64,000 bases of DNA from Patulibacter brassicae. GTDB taxonomy: Bacteria > Actinomycetota > Thermoleophilia > Solirubrobacterales > Solirubrobacteraceae. The notes under the pieces were generated by a model that was given only the letters and a program-made list of their open reading frames with translations, was not told the origin of the DNA and did no database searches. Shown here piece after piece: positions 26,353 through 34,896 of this stretch. The stretch spans positions 76,115-140,114 of the forward strand of contig NZ_JAXAVX010000009.1 in the NCBI RefSeq assembly GCF_033949425.1, read 5' to 3'. The position numbers and the translations under genes were made by a program. Position 1 is the first letter of the stretch. Every line of letters starts with the position of its first letter.

Positions 26353-27114
26353 ATGGCGACCCCGACCGACACCGACGGCCTGCTGAAGATGGCCGACCTC
26401 GCCGAGCGCGCGGGGGTCAGCCCGGCGACGGTGAAGCACTACCTGCGCGAGGGGCTGCTCGACCCCGCCCCGGGCGAGCCGGGCGTCGTGCGGACCTCGC
26501 GGAACATGGCGTGGTACCCGCCGGCGTTCGTCGACCGGATCCGTCTCGTCAAGCGCCTGCAGGAGGAGCGGTACATGCCCCTGCGCGCGATCCGCGAGCT
26601 GCTCGGCGGCGAGGGGGAGGCCCACGCGCGACGGCTCCTGGCCCGCGAGGGCGAGATCCTCGACCGCGTCCGGGCGCGCCCCGAGGTCCGCCGGCACCTC
26701 GACGTCGAGCCGCGCGACGCGCTGATCGCCCGCACCGGCGTCCCGGCGCCGCTGCTGGACAAGTTCGCCGAGCTCGGCGTGCTCGGCCCCGGCACGGAGG
26801 GCTATGCGGCGGAGGAGGTGCGGATCGTCGAGGCGATCCTGCGCTTCCGCGCCACCGGCTTCGGCGAGGAGATCGGCTTCACCGCCTACGACGTCCTGCG
26901 CTACTACGAGGCGCTGGGTCCGCTCGTCCGCGAGGAGACGACGACCTTCCTGCGGCGGCTCGTCGACGAGGACCTCGACGTCGACCACGCCGTCGACCTC
27001 ATGCTCGGCGCGGTCGATCCGCTGCGCGAGCTCGTCGGCGCGATCCACGGCGAGCTCGTCCGCCGCGAGATCGCGCGGGCGATCGACGGCGACCGCCCCG
27101 CCGGCACCGGCTAG
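26353..27114 (+). CDS. MerR family transcriptional regulator
   Basis: A 253-residue MerR regulator. The winged helix at residues 11-75 reads MADLAERAGVSPATVKHYLREGLLDP...VDRIRLVKRLQEERYMPLRAIREL, and a dimerisation helix follows. The long C-terminal half (about 100-250) is helical with many acidic residues and no cysteine cluster, so it is not a metal sensor; it may bind an acyl-CoA-type ligand. Its promoter carries the motif seen in the divergent acyl-CoA dehydrogenase/hydratase region, which makes it the best candidate regulator for those genes. GAGG lies just before ATG 26353. Confidence 0.9.
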   Translation: MATPTDTDGLLKMADLAERAGVSPATVKHYLREGLLDPAPGEPGVVRTSRNMAWYPPAFVDRIRLVKRLQEERYMPLRAIRELLGGEGEAHARRLLAREGEILDRVRARPEVRRHLDVEPRDALIARTGVPAPLLDKFAELGVLGPGTEGYAAEEVRIVEAILRFRATGFGEEIGFTAYDVLRYYEALGPLVREETTTFLRRLVDEDLDVDHAVDLMLGAVDPLRELVGAIHGELVRREIARAIDGDRPAGTG

Positions 27115-27129
27115 GATGGATCCCGTCGA

Positions 27130-27153
27130 TTGACCGATCAGTCAGTCGGTCGA
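27130..27153. promoter_or_regulatory. TetR-type operator of the nitrilase-tetR operon
   Basis: The dyad TGACCGA-N8-TCGGTCG lies 15 bases before the nitrilase ATG and just after a TAGGAT -10-like box (27112-27117). TGACCGA/TCGGTCA arms are typical of TetR operators, and a tetR gene is the second gene of this operon. Confidence 0.65.
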
Positions 27154-27168
27154 CGTCCCCGGGTCCGC

Positions 27169-28062
27169 ATGCGCGCCGCCGTCGTCCAGCTCCGCAGCAC
27201 CCTCGACCGCGAGGCGAACCTCGCCGCGGCCGACCGCCTCGTCCGCCGCGCCGCCGCCGACGGCGCCGACGTCGTGCTGCTCCCGGAGAAGTGGCCCCTC
27301 CTCGGGCCGGCGCGCGACGTGCGCGCGGGCGCCGAGGCGCTCGACGGCCCGGCGATCGCGTGGGCTCGGGCGACCGCCGGCGAGCTCGGCATCGACCTGC
27401 TGGCCGGGTCGCTCGCCCTGCGCCGACCCGACGGACGCAGCGCGAACACCGCCGTGCACGTCGCGCCCGACGGCCGGATCGCGGCGACCTACGGGAAGCT
27501 CCACCTGTTCGACGCCGACGTCGCCGGGACCCGCTACCGCGAGTCCGACGACGAGGACGCGGGCGACCGGCTCGTCGTCAGCCGGCTCGCCGACGGCGCG
27601 ACCGACGTCGGCCTGACCGTCTGCTACGACCTGCGCTTCCCGGAGCTGCATCGCGCGCTCGCCGTCGCCGGCGCGCGGGTCCTGGGCGTGCCCGCCGCCT
27701 TCACCGAGCGCACGACCGAGGCGCACTGGGAGGTCCTCCTGCGCGCCCGCGCGATCGAGAACGGGGCGTTCGTCCTGGCCGCCAACCAGCACGGGCAGCA
27801 CGCCGAGCGGGTGCGCACCGGCGGGCGATCGATGATCGTCGACCCGTGGGGCACGGTGCTGGCCCGCCTCGAGGACGAGGACGAGGGCGTGGCGGTCGCC
27901 GACCTCGACCTCGCCGCCCAGGACGAGGTGCGTGCGCAGCTGCCCGTCCTGCGCCAGCGACGCGGCGACGTCGCCGCGGCCCTCGCCGGCCGTCCCGACG
28001 GCGACCTGGCCGCCGGCTGGCGACGCGTCGCGCCCCCCGATCCCGAGGAGCCCCGGACCTGA
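27169..28062 (+). CDS. carbon-nitrogen hydrolase (nitrilase superfamily)
   Basis: A 297-residue nitrilase-fold amidase with the Glu-Lys-Cys triad: Glu40 (LLPEKW), Lys110 (TYGKLHLFD) and Cys152 (VCYDLRFPEL). The overall pattern, including EAHWEVLLRARAIENGAFVLAANQ, resembles the Nit1/Nit2 omega-amidase branch that removes deaminated glutathione or ketoglutaramate. The start is ATG 27169, because the upstream in-frame codons fall in the operator. It shares a TGATG overlap with the downstream tetR, so the pair is co-transcribed. Confidence 0.9.
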   Translation: MRAAVVQLRSTLDREANLAAADRLVRRAAADGADVVLLPEKWPLLGPARDVRAGAEALDGPAIAWARATAGELGIDLLAGSLALRRPDGRSANTAVHVAPDGRIAATYGKLHLFDADVAGTRYRESDDEDAGDRLVVSRLADGATDVGLTVCYDLRFPELHRALAVAGARVLGVPAAFTERTTEAHWEVLLRARAIENGAFVLAANQHGQHAERVRTGGRSMIVDPWGTVLARLEDEDEGVAVADLDLAAQDEVRAQLPVLRQRRGDVAAALAGRPDGDLAAGWRRVAPPDPEEPRT

Positions 28063-28670
28063 TGGCCACGCGATCCGCCGCGAACCTCGAGAAGCGCCGG
28101 GCGATCCTCGACGCCGCGATCCGCGTCTTCGCGGAGCGCGGCTTCAACCACTGCCGCGTCTCGGACATCGCCGACGAGGCGGGCGTCGCCTACGGGCTCG
28201 TCTACCACTACTTCAAGAACAAGGACGCGGTGCTCGACGAGGTCTTCCTCGAGCGCTGGGGCCTCATGCTCGAGGTCATCGAGCAGGCGCAGGCCGACCC
28301 CGAGCTCACCGCGCGCGAGAAGCTCGCGAAGGTCGCGACGTTCATCGTCGAGAGCTACGGCCACCGCCCCGACGTCATGCAGGTGGTGATCGTCGAGGTC
28401 ACCCGGCAGGCCAACACGTTCGGGCGCCGCCACTGGGCGACGATCCAGCGCGGCCACGACGGGATCGCGCAGATCGTCGCGGACGCCCAGGCGCGTGGCG
28501 AGCTGCGCCCCGACATCCCGCCGAGCTTCGCGGGCATCGTGTTCTACGGCGGGATCGAGCAGATCCTGACGTCGTGGATCTTCGGCCTCATGCCGGCCGA
28601 GCCCGACGACCGCCGGCGGGCGGTCGAGCACCTCGTGGAGACGCTCTGCGGGGGCCTCGACGCCCGCTGA
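28062..28670 (+). CDS. TetR family regulator
   Basis: A 202-residue TetR regulator. The helix-turn-helix is RRAILDAAIRVFAERGFNHCRVSDIADEAGVAYGLVYHYFKNKDAVL, the FadR/AcrR-like form. The ligand domain has a VEVTRQANTFGRRHW segment. ATG 28062 overlaps the nitrilase stop. It probably represses its own operon through the dyad at 27130-27153. The inducer is unknown; a substrate of the upstream amidase is possible. Confidence 0.92.
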   Translation: MATRSAANLEKRRAILDAAIRVFAERGFNHCRVSDIADEAGVAYGLVYHYFKNKDAVLDEVFLERWGLMLEVIEQAQADPELTAREKLAKVATFIVESYGHRPDVMQVVIVEVTRQANTFGRRHWATIQRGHDGIAQIVADAQARGELRPDIPPSFAGIVFYGGIEQILTSWIFGLMPAEPDDRRRAVEHLVETLCGGLDAR

Positions 28671-28774
28671 GCGCTCGCGCGCGCCCGCCGCCGACGTGCG
28701 GCGCGGGCCGACAGCGGGTAGCGGTCGCTCCGTGCGCACAGGACATGACCCGAATCGTGGATAGGATCGCCCCG

Positions 28775-28909
28775 ATGGAGAACGAGCTCGTCAAGCGGCT
28801 CGCCTGGTCCGGCCTCGTCGCCGGCCTCGGCGTGGTCGCCAGCATCGCCGCCCAGCGGACCGCCGCCGTCATCTGGCGCCGCGTGTTCGGAGAGGAGCCC
28901 CCGGAGTGA
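28775..28909 (+). CDS. small membrane protein, DUF4235-like
   Basis: A 44-residue protein: one hydrophobic helix (WSGLVAGLGVVASIAAQRTAAVIWRRVF) ending in GEEPPE. The end resembles DUF4235 proteins, whose C-terminal half has the same A/WR-x-x-GE-PP pattern. It is preceded by a TAGGAT -10-like box near 28760. The start at ATG 28775 is favoured; ATG 28745 would add ten residues. Its TGA overlaps the GTG of the next gene, making it the first gene of a four-gene envelope operon. Confidence 0.65.
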   Translation: MENELVKRLAWSGLVAGLGVVASIAAQRTAAVIWRRVFGEEPPE

Positions 28910-29541
28910 GCGAGAAGCCCGAGCAGCCCCGCGAGGGCGGCGGCTGGGTGCCGTCGCCCGACCAGCCGGCGCCGCCGACCACGACGACGGAGTTCGACGC
29001 GCTCGTCGACGCCGGCTCCGCGGTCCCTGACGACGCGCCGGCCGAGGAGGACGTCGAGGCGACCGCCGAGCCCGTGAGCGAGGAGCCGCCGTCCGCCGCG
29101 ACGGCCGAGGAGGCGACCGCCGTCCAGGAGGCCGCCGCCGAGACGCCCGCGACCGGCGAGGCCCCCGCCGCCGAGGACGCCGCCACCGAGGTCGCCGAGG
29201 AGGCCGCGGCCGCCGAGGAGGCCGCCGCCGCGCCGTCGCCGAGCGTCACGAGCGCGCCGGTCGACGAGTCGGCCGCCGCCGAGGCCCCCATCCCGTCGGT
29301 CGCCGGCACGCAGGTCCCGCCGGTCGCCGAGGCGGCCGCCGCGGAGCCCCAGGCCCCGCCGGCCGCCCCGTCCTGGTCCTCCGCGTCCGCCGGCGCGCCG
29401 GCCGACGCCGGGACCCCCGCCCACCAGACCGGGCAGCAGTCCGACGCGATCGCCGACGATCGCCCCGAGCTGCTGGTCGCCGCCGCGTTCGCCGGCGGCG
29501 CCCTGGTCGCGATCGCCCTCCGGTTCCTTGTCCGCCGGTGA
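28906..29541 (+). CDS. tail-anchored acidic Ala/Pro/Glu-rich protein
   Basis: A 211-residue protein that is almost wholly low-complexity acidic sequence (Ala, Glu, Pro, Thr) up to about residue 185. It then has a single C-terminal membrane helix, LLVAAAFAGGALVAIALRFLVRR, with a positively charged end. It would be anchored in the membrane with a long disordered, acidic cytoplasmic arm. GTG 28906 overlaps the previous stop. Operon position with holin-like and DUF3618 proteins suggests a common membrane-associated role, which is unknown. Confidence 0.72.
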   Translation: MSEKPEQPREGGGWVPSPDQPAPPTTTTEFDALVDAGSAVPDDAPAEEDVEATAEPVSEEPPSAATAEEATAVQEAAAETPATGEAPAAEDAATEVAEEAAAAEEAAAAPSPSVTSAPVDESAAAEAPIPSVAGTQVPPVAEAAAAEPQAPPAAPSWSSASAGAPADAGTPAHQTGQQSDAIADDRPELLVAAAFAGGALVAIALRFLVRR

Positions 29542-29545
29542 CGAC

Positions 29546-30010
29546 ATGACCCCACCCACGCGCGAGGCGTCCCTCAAGTCGGTCGTCGAGAACCTCGCCT
29601 CCGTCACGGAGCGGACGCAGCACATCGTCCGCGACGAGATCGAGCTCGCGAAGGCCGAGGTCGCCGAGAAGGTCGCCAGCATCGGCCGCGGCGTCGCCGT
29701 CGGCGCCGCCGCCGGCGTCTTCGTGGCGCTCGGCGGCCTCTTCCTGCTGCACGGGTTCGCGTTCCTGCTCGGGCAGGAGCTCTTCAACGGGAGCATCTAC
29801 TGGGGCTACTTCGTGACGGCCGCCCTCCTGTTCCTGCTGGCCGCCGTCGGCGGGCTGCTCGCGTACAAGTGGGTGCGCAAGGGGGCTCCGCCGGTCCCCG
29901 ACCAGGCGATCGAGGAGGCCCGGCTCATCCGCGAGAGCGTCCAGGCCGCCGGCTCCGCGTCGCCGGAGGCCGGTGCCGCACCGTCGTCGACCCAGGAGCC
30001 CCGCCCATGA
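29546..30010 (+). CDS. holin-like membrane protein (DUF1469 / Act-holin group)
   Basis: A 154-residue protein of the chromosomal phage-holin-superfamily group found in actinobacteria. It has an amphipathic N-terminal helix (SVTERTQHIVRDEIELAKAEVAEKV), then two membrane helices (GVFVALGGLFLLHGFAFLL and FVTAALLFLLAAVGGLLAYKWV), and a polar tail. Despite the name these are not usually in prophages. The start is ATG 29546, four bases after the previous stop; a TTG 29528 start is possible. Likely role is membrane organisation or stress, but unproven. Confidence 0.82.
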   Translation: MTPPTREASLKSVVENLASVTERTQHIVRDEIELAKAEVAEKVASIGRGVAVGAAAGVFVALGGLFLLHGFAFLLGQELFNGSIYWGYFVTAALLFLLAAVGGLLAYKWVRKGAPPVPDQAIEEARLIRESVQAAGSASPEAGAAPSSTQEPRP

Positions 30011-30228
30011 GCACCCGGACCCCCGCGGAGATCCGCGCCTCGCTCGAGGAGCACCGGCGCGAGCTCTCGAACTCGATCGAGCTCCTGCGCTCCGACGTCA
30101 CCGAGCTCTCGGACTGGCGCCGGCAGGTGCAGCGCCACCGCACCGCCGTCCTCGTCGCCGCGAGCGTCGGCGGGTTCGTGCTCGCCGGCGGGATCGGCGT
30201 GCTCACCGGTCGTCGCCGCCGACGCTGA
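30007..30228 (+). CDS. DUF3618 family small membrane protein
   Basis: A 73-residue protein beginning with the DUF3618 pattern TPAEIRASLEEHRRELSNSIELLRSDVTEL, a charged helix that may form a coiled coil. One membrane helix follows (TAVLVAASVGGFVLAGGIGVLTG) with a poly-Arg end. ATG 30007 overlaps the stop of the holin-like gene (ATGA). DUF3618 and holin-like genes are commonly neighbours in actinobacteria, which supports both calls. Confidence 0.82.
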   Translation: MSTRTPAEIRASLEEHRRELSNSIELLRSDVTELSDWRRQVQRHRTAVLVAASVGGFVLAGGIGVLTGRRRRR

Positions 30229-30236
30229 CCGACTCC

Positions 30237-30259
30237 GCCGCCGGCGCTACGCCGGCGGC
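30237..30259. terminator. bidirectional terminator overlapping the degV stop codon
   Basis: Perfect 10-bp stem GCCGCCGGCG/CGCCGGCGGC with loop CTA. The loop is the complement of the DegV gene's TAG stop, so the hairpin serves the convergent DUF3618 operon and the DegV gene. Confidence 0.65.
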
Positions 30260-31107
30260 AGGAGCGACGACGGCACGCCGCCGATGCCCAGGAGCCCGGG
30301 GCCGACGTGCGAGCCGATCACGGGGCCGACCTCGCTGACGAAGCGCGGAGCCGTGCCGATGACCTCCTGCGCGGCCTCCGCGAGGCGCGCGGCCTCGTCG
30401 GGCGCCTGGATGTGCTGGACGCACCAGCCGTCGCTGCCCGCCTCGGCGAGGTCGCGGGCGACCTGGACCATCCGCTCGAACGACCGCTTCGACGTCCGCA
30501 CGCGCTCGATCGGCGTGATCTCCCCGTCGAGGGTGAGGATCGGCTTGATCCGCAGCGCGCCGCCGAGCCACGCCTGGGCGGTGCCGATCCGGCCGCCGCG
30601 CCGCAGGTACTCCAGCGTGTCGACCGCGAAGATGAACCGCCGCCGCAGGGCGTCGATCGCCGCCTGCGCCCCGGCCACCGCGGCGTCCGTGCCCTGCGTG
30701 CCGCCCGCGACGGCGGCGAGGACGGCGAGGCCCTGCGCGCCGCACGCCATCCGGGAGTCGAGGACCTCGATCCGGCCGCCGTCGGCCGTCGCGGTGGCAG
30801 CGGCCTGGCGGGCGGACTCGACGGTCCCCGAGATGCCGCCGGCGAGGTGGATCGAGACGACGTCGTGGCCGGCGGCGAGCAGCGGCTCGTAGACCGCGAG
30901 GAAGTCGCCGACCGACGGCTGCGAGGTCGTGGGCAGCTGGGCGACGTCCCGCAGCTCGCCGTAGAACGCGTCGAGGTCGCCGATCTCGCTCTCGCGCGTC
31001 GACGCCCCGCCCCGGTTGACGTAGAGGCTCACCTGCCCGATGTCGTGCTGCTGCAGCAGGGCAGCGGGCAGGTAGTGCGTGGAGTCGGTGACGACCGCGA
31101 CGGACAT
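30247..31107 (-). CDS. DegV family fatty-acid-binding protein
   Basis: A 286-residue DegV-family protein. The N-terminus VAVVTDSTHYLP is the usual start, the TTSQPSVGDF motif holds the fatty-acid carboxylate, and HLAGGISGT and DSRMACGAQGLAVL follow. In other bacteria such proteins (FakB) present fatty acids to a kinase, FakA. No fakA is in this window. ATG 31107. It is monocistronic, ending in the shared terminator. Confidence 0.93.
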   Translation of the reverse strand: MSVAVVTDSTHYLPAALLQQHDIGQVSLYVNRGGASTRESEIGDLDAFYGELRDVAQLPTTSQPSVGDFLAVYEPLLAAGHDVVSIHLAGGISGTVESARQAAATATADGGRIEVLDSRMACGAQGLAVLAAVAGGTQGTDAAVAGAQAAIDALRRRFIFAVDTLEYLRRGGRIGTAQAWLGGALRIKPILTLDGEITPIERVRTSKRSFERMVQVARDLAEAGSDGWCVQHIQAPDEAARLAEAAQEVIGTAPRFVSEVGPVIGSHVGPGLLGIGGVPSSLLPPA

Positions 31108-31178
31108 GGCCCGATCACCCTATCTCCGGGCCGCTCCGGTCCGCCGGGACCGCGCCGCCCGCGGTCCCGCGTCCCGGC

Positions 31179-32363
31179 TCACGCCACCGCGGCGCGTGCC
31201 TGGGCGTAGCTCTCGACCTCGAGCGCCTGGAACGTCTCGACGACGGCCGCGTCGAAGAACGGCAGCAGCTGCGTGAGCACCATGCCGGCGAGGCCGGCCT
31301 CCCGGTCGATCCAGTAGTAGAGGTTGAAGAGCCCGGCCCAGTCCCCCGTGCCGCTGCTGCGCATGCCCGGCACGTCGGCGTGCACGAGGTGGAAGCCCAG
31401 GCCCCAGCTCTCGGGCACCGGCGAGGGCGGCACGTCGTTGGAGAACTGCGGGTCCGCCGAGCGGATGCCGTCGGTGGGCATCGGGGCCCCGGCGAGCTGG
31501 TCGCTGAAGGCCAGCGCGACGGTCTCCGGCCGCAGGAGCCGCGCCCCGTCGAGCTCGCCGTCGCGCAGCATCGACTGCAGGAACCTGGCGTACGCCGACG
31601 CCGGGCCGACGAGGCCGTGGCCGCCGGCCTCCCAGTCCGGGTCGGGCGCGAGGTCGAGCGGGATCTCCAGCAGCCCGCCGTCCGGCGTCCGGGCGTGGAT
31701 CGGCATCGTCCGCGACCGCTGCTCGCCCGTCGGGCGGAACGTCACGTCCTCCGCGCCGAGCGGGCCCAGGACGTGCTCGGCCAGGTACGCGCCGAGCGTC
31801 TGGCCGCTGACCGCCTCGACGACGAGCCCGAGCCAGTCGGTGTTCGTCCCGTACTCCCAGGCCTGGCCCGGATCGCGGACCATCGGGACGTCGGTGAGGG
31901 CGGCCTTCTGGCCGGTGAAGACGCTCGGCTTGCCCGTGAGCTCGAGGTAGCGCAGCAGGTCGGCGTTCAGGAAGTGGTAGCCGAAGCCCGCGGTGTGGGT
32001 GAGCAGCTCGCGGACCGTCGGGGTGCGGGACGGCGGGCGCAGGCGCGGCTCGTCGCCGTCGAAGCCCTCGAGGACCTGCAGCGCGCCGATCTCCGGCACG
32101 TGGGTGGCCGCGTCGTCGTCGAGGCCGAGCCGGCCCTGCTCGACGAGCTGGAGCGCGGCGACGCTCGCGAGCGCCTTCGTCGTCGACGCCCAGCGGAAGA
32201 GCGTGCGGTCGTCGACGGCGGGCCCGTCCGCGCGCAGGGCTCCGGCGTGCCCGGCGTAGCGGACGCCGTCGCGGTCGACGACCACGGCGCTGAGGCCGGG
32301 GACGGCGGAGCGATCGACGGCCTGCTGCAGGATCGCGTCGAGTCGGGCGGGATCGAAGGACAC
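31179..32363 (-). CDS. serine hydrolase, class C beta-lactamase family
   Basis: A 394-residue beta-lactamase/esterase-type protein. The nucleophile motif is ASTTK (WASTTKALASVAALQLVEQGRL), and the second motif is EYGTNTDWLG, in place of the usual YxN. The C-terminal GHGLVGPASAYARFLQSML is typical. No signal peptide is seen, so it is probably cytoplasmic, like EstB-type esterases or related carboxylesterases. The start is GTG 32363, selected by AGAGGAG at a good distance upstream. Confidence 0.88.
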   Translation of the reverse strand: MSFDPARLDAILQQAVDRSAVPGLSAVVVDRDGVRYAGHAGALRADGPAVDDRTLFRWASTTKALASVAALQLVEQGRLGLDDDAATHVPEIGALQVLEGFDGDEPRLRPPSRTPTVRELLTHTAGFGYHFLNADLLRYLELTGKPSVFTGQKAALTDVPMVRDPGQAWEYGTNTDWLGLVVEAVSGQTLGAYLAEHVLGPLGAEDVTFRPTGEQRSRTMPIHARTPDGGLLEIPLDLAPDPDWEAGGHGLVGPASAYARFLQSMLRDGELDGARLLRPETVALAFSDQLAGAPMPTDGIRSADPQFSNDVPPSPVPESWGLGFHLVHADVPGMRSSGTGDWAGLFNLYYWIDREAGLAGMVLTQLLPFFDAAVVETFQALEVESYAQARAAVA

Positions 32364-32536
32364 GGGGGCTCCTCTGGGCGCGTGCCGGACCACGACGCGG
32401 CGTCGGGCCCGCCCCGGCGGGTCCGGGGGCCGCAGCCTCTCGCGTCCCCGGCGCCCGTGGCAAGGGCGTTCGCCCACAGACGCCGGGCCGGACGCGACGA
32501 GCAGCGCGGTCGGCGGGGGCGGTCGGCGCGTCGCGC

Positions 32537-34873
32537 TCAGCCGAGGAGGAGCGCCGCGAGCACGCGCGCGCCGCCCGCGGACTGCGAGCGGAAGAACGGC
32601 GAGAACCCGACGCTCAGCACGTGCCCGGCGCCGAGCTCCTCGTCGACGACGAGCGGCCGACCCGCGAGGCCCGCCGTCGCCCCGGCGGCGCCCGATGGGT
32701 CGAGGGCCCGGCCGTCCGCCGCGCGCAGCGGCACGCGGCTGCCCGCCGGCGCCTGCAGCCGCGGCTCGCCGGCGACGACGACGCGCAGGCCGGGAGCCAC
32801 GGCGTCCAGCGGCGCCTCGGTCGCGGTCGCGACGCTCACGGCGTCGCGGGCCGGCGCGGCGGTCTCGCCGACCCGGCTCAGGCCGAGCCCGCGCGCGGCG
32901 CCGATCCCGCCGGTGCCGACGGCCACGACCGTGCCGCCCTCGCGGACGAAGGCCTGCATCGCGCTCCGGGCGGGGCCGAGGTCCGCCTCGCCGCCGGGAC
33001 CCACGACGAGGTGCGTGGTGCCGGCCGGGACGCCGCCGGCGAGGGCCGCGGCGCTCGTCGGGCGGGGGGCGAGGCCGAGGCGCTCGAGGCCCTGCCGGAC
33101 CCAGCCGGCGGGCTGCTCGCCCCTCGGCAGCTGGGCGGGGGTCCCCGTGAGCGGGCGCGCGCCGTCGTCGGCGAGCAGCACCTGCGGCGACCGGAGGGGC
33201 GCGCCGGTGGCCGCCGACGGGCGCAGCGCGACCCGGGCGGCGCGCGCATCGGCGACGAGCTCCGGCGTGGCGGTCGTCGTCAGCCCGTCCGCGGTGCGCT
33301 CGACCGGGGTGCCGCGCCGCAGGGCGCGCAGCGCGACGCCGAGCGCGGCCGCGGAGTCCGCCGAGAGGCGCACGCGCGCGCCGGCTCGCGCGCTGCCGGC
33401 CTTCGGCACCCCCGTCAGGGCGAGCCGCTTGGGCAGCGGCGCCCGGAGGGCGGCGACCCACGCGCCGCCGAGTCGCGGCAGCGACCACGTGTCCTCCCCG
33501 GCGACGCCGGCCTCGCCGGCGTCGCGGTCCAGCAGGGCCTCGAGCCACGCCCGCAGGGGCTGGTCGGCGCGCACGACGACCGTCCCGGCCGGCAGCCGGC
33601 GCGAGGCGCGCCCGTCCGGGCCGACGGGGTCGACGCGGCGCAGGGTCGTCGCGCGACGCAGCGCGCGAGCGCGCACGCCGAGATCGCGCAGCGAGGCGAC
33701 GAGGCCCAGCGCGTCCGCGCCGGCGACGTCCGTCCGGATCGCCCATCCGTGGAGCGGCGCCCGGCCGGCGTCGGCCCGGCCGGCCCGGCCGTCGGCCACG
33801 GCCGCCCGCTGGCCGTCGGCCCACGCCCGCACGGCCCCGCGCGGGTCGGCGCCGAGCGCCCGCAGCGCCCCGAGCACGCCGGCCCGGTGCCGGGCGATCC
33901 GCACGCCCAGCGGCGGGTCGGAGCCCTGCTCGAGCGTCATGCCGCCGCTGCCCAGCGCGAGGCTCGTGCCGGTGTCCGCGTAGCCGGGGTAGAGCAGGTC
34001 GTAGGTCCGCCGTGCGACGACGCCGCCGGCGCCCTCGACCGCGCGCGCGACCGCGTCGCCGACCGGTCCGTCGGCGAGCCGGCGCGTGGCCTCGGGCAGC
34101 CCGCGCAGCACGGGGGAGGCGTACGGCGGCACGAAGTACGCGCTGCCCGCCTGCTCGTGCACGTCGAGGGCGACGGTCGGCGGGAACCGGCGCAGGAGGG
34201 CGGCCCGGGCCTGGGCCTCGGGCTGGGTGCGCGCGAACCAGTCGCGGTTGAGGTCGAGGCCGGCGGCGTTCGTCCGCGTGCCGGCGGCGTGGCCGTCCGG
34301 GTTCTGGTCCGGCTGGACCACCGCCAGCACGCCGCGCAGCGCGCGTCGGGTGGGGCAGTCGTCGGCGGTGGCGAGCGCGGCGAGCGACTCGAGCAGGGCC
34401 GGGGGTCCCGACAGCTCGTTGGCGTGGACGCCGCCGCCGATCCACGTCAGCGCGGGCCGGCGGACCGCGGCGGCGATCGCCTTCGGGCCGACCGCGCCGG
34501 CGCGGATCCGCGCGACCGCGGCGGTCGTCCGGCGCAGCGCGGCGTCCGTCAGCTGCGCCGGATCCCCGACGAGGGCGTAGCGCAGCGGCCGCCCGCCGGG
34601 CGTCGTCCCGGCGACGTCGGTCCGGATCCGCGGCGAGGCGGCGTCGAGCGCCAGGAGGTACCGATCGGTCTCCTCCGGCGTCGTGGGACCCGCGCGGAGC
34701 GCGCGGCCGAGGACCGCCTCGGGCGTGGGCACCCGCGCGGCGCCGGCGACCGCCGGGCAGGTGCCGGCCGTCGTCGCGGCGCGCGCCGGCGCGGCGAGCG
34801 CCGGGAGCCCGGCCCCGGCGGCCAGCGCGACGGCCAGCGCGCGCGCCGCCGTCGTCGTCCGCCGTCCGGGCAC
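32537..34873 (-). CDS. secreted M14-family zinc carboxypeptidase-like protein
   Basis: A 778-residue exported protein. After a signal peptide (TTTAARALAVALAAGAGLPALAAPARA) comes an M14 peptidase domain. The zinc motif is HANE in GGGVHANELSGPPALL, the downstream His is in ALDVHEQAG, substrate Arg/Asn are in LDLNRDW, and the catalytic Glu is in GMTLEQGSD. The C-terminal half (about 430-778) is a large Ala-rich beta/alpha region ending in a DUF4350-like or glutamine-amidotransferase-like segment (VREGGTVVAVGTGG). All catalytic residues look intact. The start is GTG 34873 with GAGGA upstream. Confidence 0.85.
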   Translation of the reverse strand: MPGRRTTTAARALAVALAAGAGLPALAAPARAATTAGTCPAVAGAARVPTPEAVLGRALRAGPTTPEETDRYLLALDAASPRIRTDVAGTTPGGRPLRYALVGDPAQLTDAALRRTTAAVARIRAGAVGPKAIAAAVRRPALTWIGGGVHANELSGPPALLESLAALATADDCPTRRALRGVLAVVQPDQNPDGHAAGTRTNAAGLDLNRDWFARTQPEAQARAALLRRFPPTVALDVHEQAGSAYFVPPYASPVLRGLPEATRRLADGPVGDAVARAVEGAGGVVARRTYDLLYPGYADTGTSLALGSGGMTLEQGSDPPLGVRIARHRAGVLGALRALGADPRGAVRAWADGQRAAVADGRAGRADAGRAPLHGWAIRTDVAGADALGLVASLRDLGVRARALRRATTLRRVDPVGPDGRASRRLPAGTVVVRADQPLRAWLEALLDRDAGEAGVAGEDTWSLPRLGGAWVAALRAPLPKRLALTGVPKAGSARAGARVRLSADSAAALGVALRALRRGTPVERTADGLTTTATPELVADARAARVALRPSAATGAPLRSPQVLLADDGARPLTGTPAQLPRGEQPAGWVRQGLERLGLAPRPTSAAALAGGVPAGTTHLVVGPGGEADLGPARSAMQAFVREGGTVVAVGTGGIGAARGLGLSRVGETAAPARDAVSVATATEAPLDAVAPGLRVVVAGEPRLQAPAGSRVPLRAADGRALDPSGAAGATAGLAGRPLVVDEELGAGHVLSVGFSPFFRSQSAGGARVLAALLLG

Positions 34874-34896
34874 CCGGTCCTCGCCGGCGGCGCGGC

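Noticed and set aside
27130..27168. TTG 27130 as the nitrilase start
   Set aside because: It lies in the TetR-type dyad, and the family N-terminus begins at ATG 27169.
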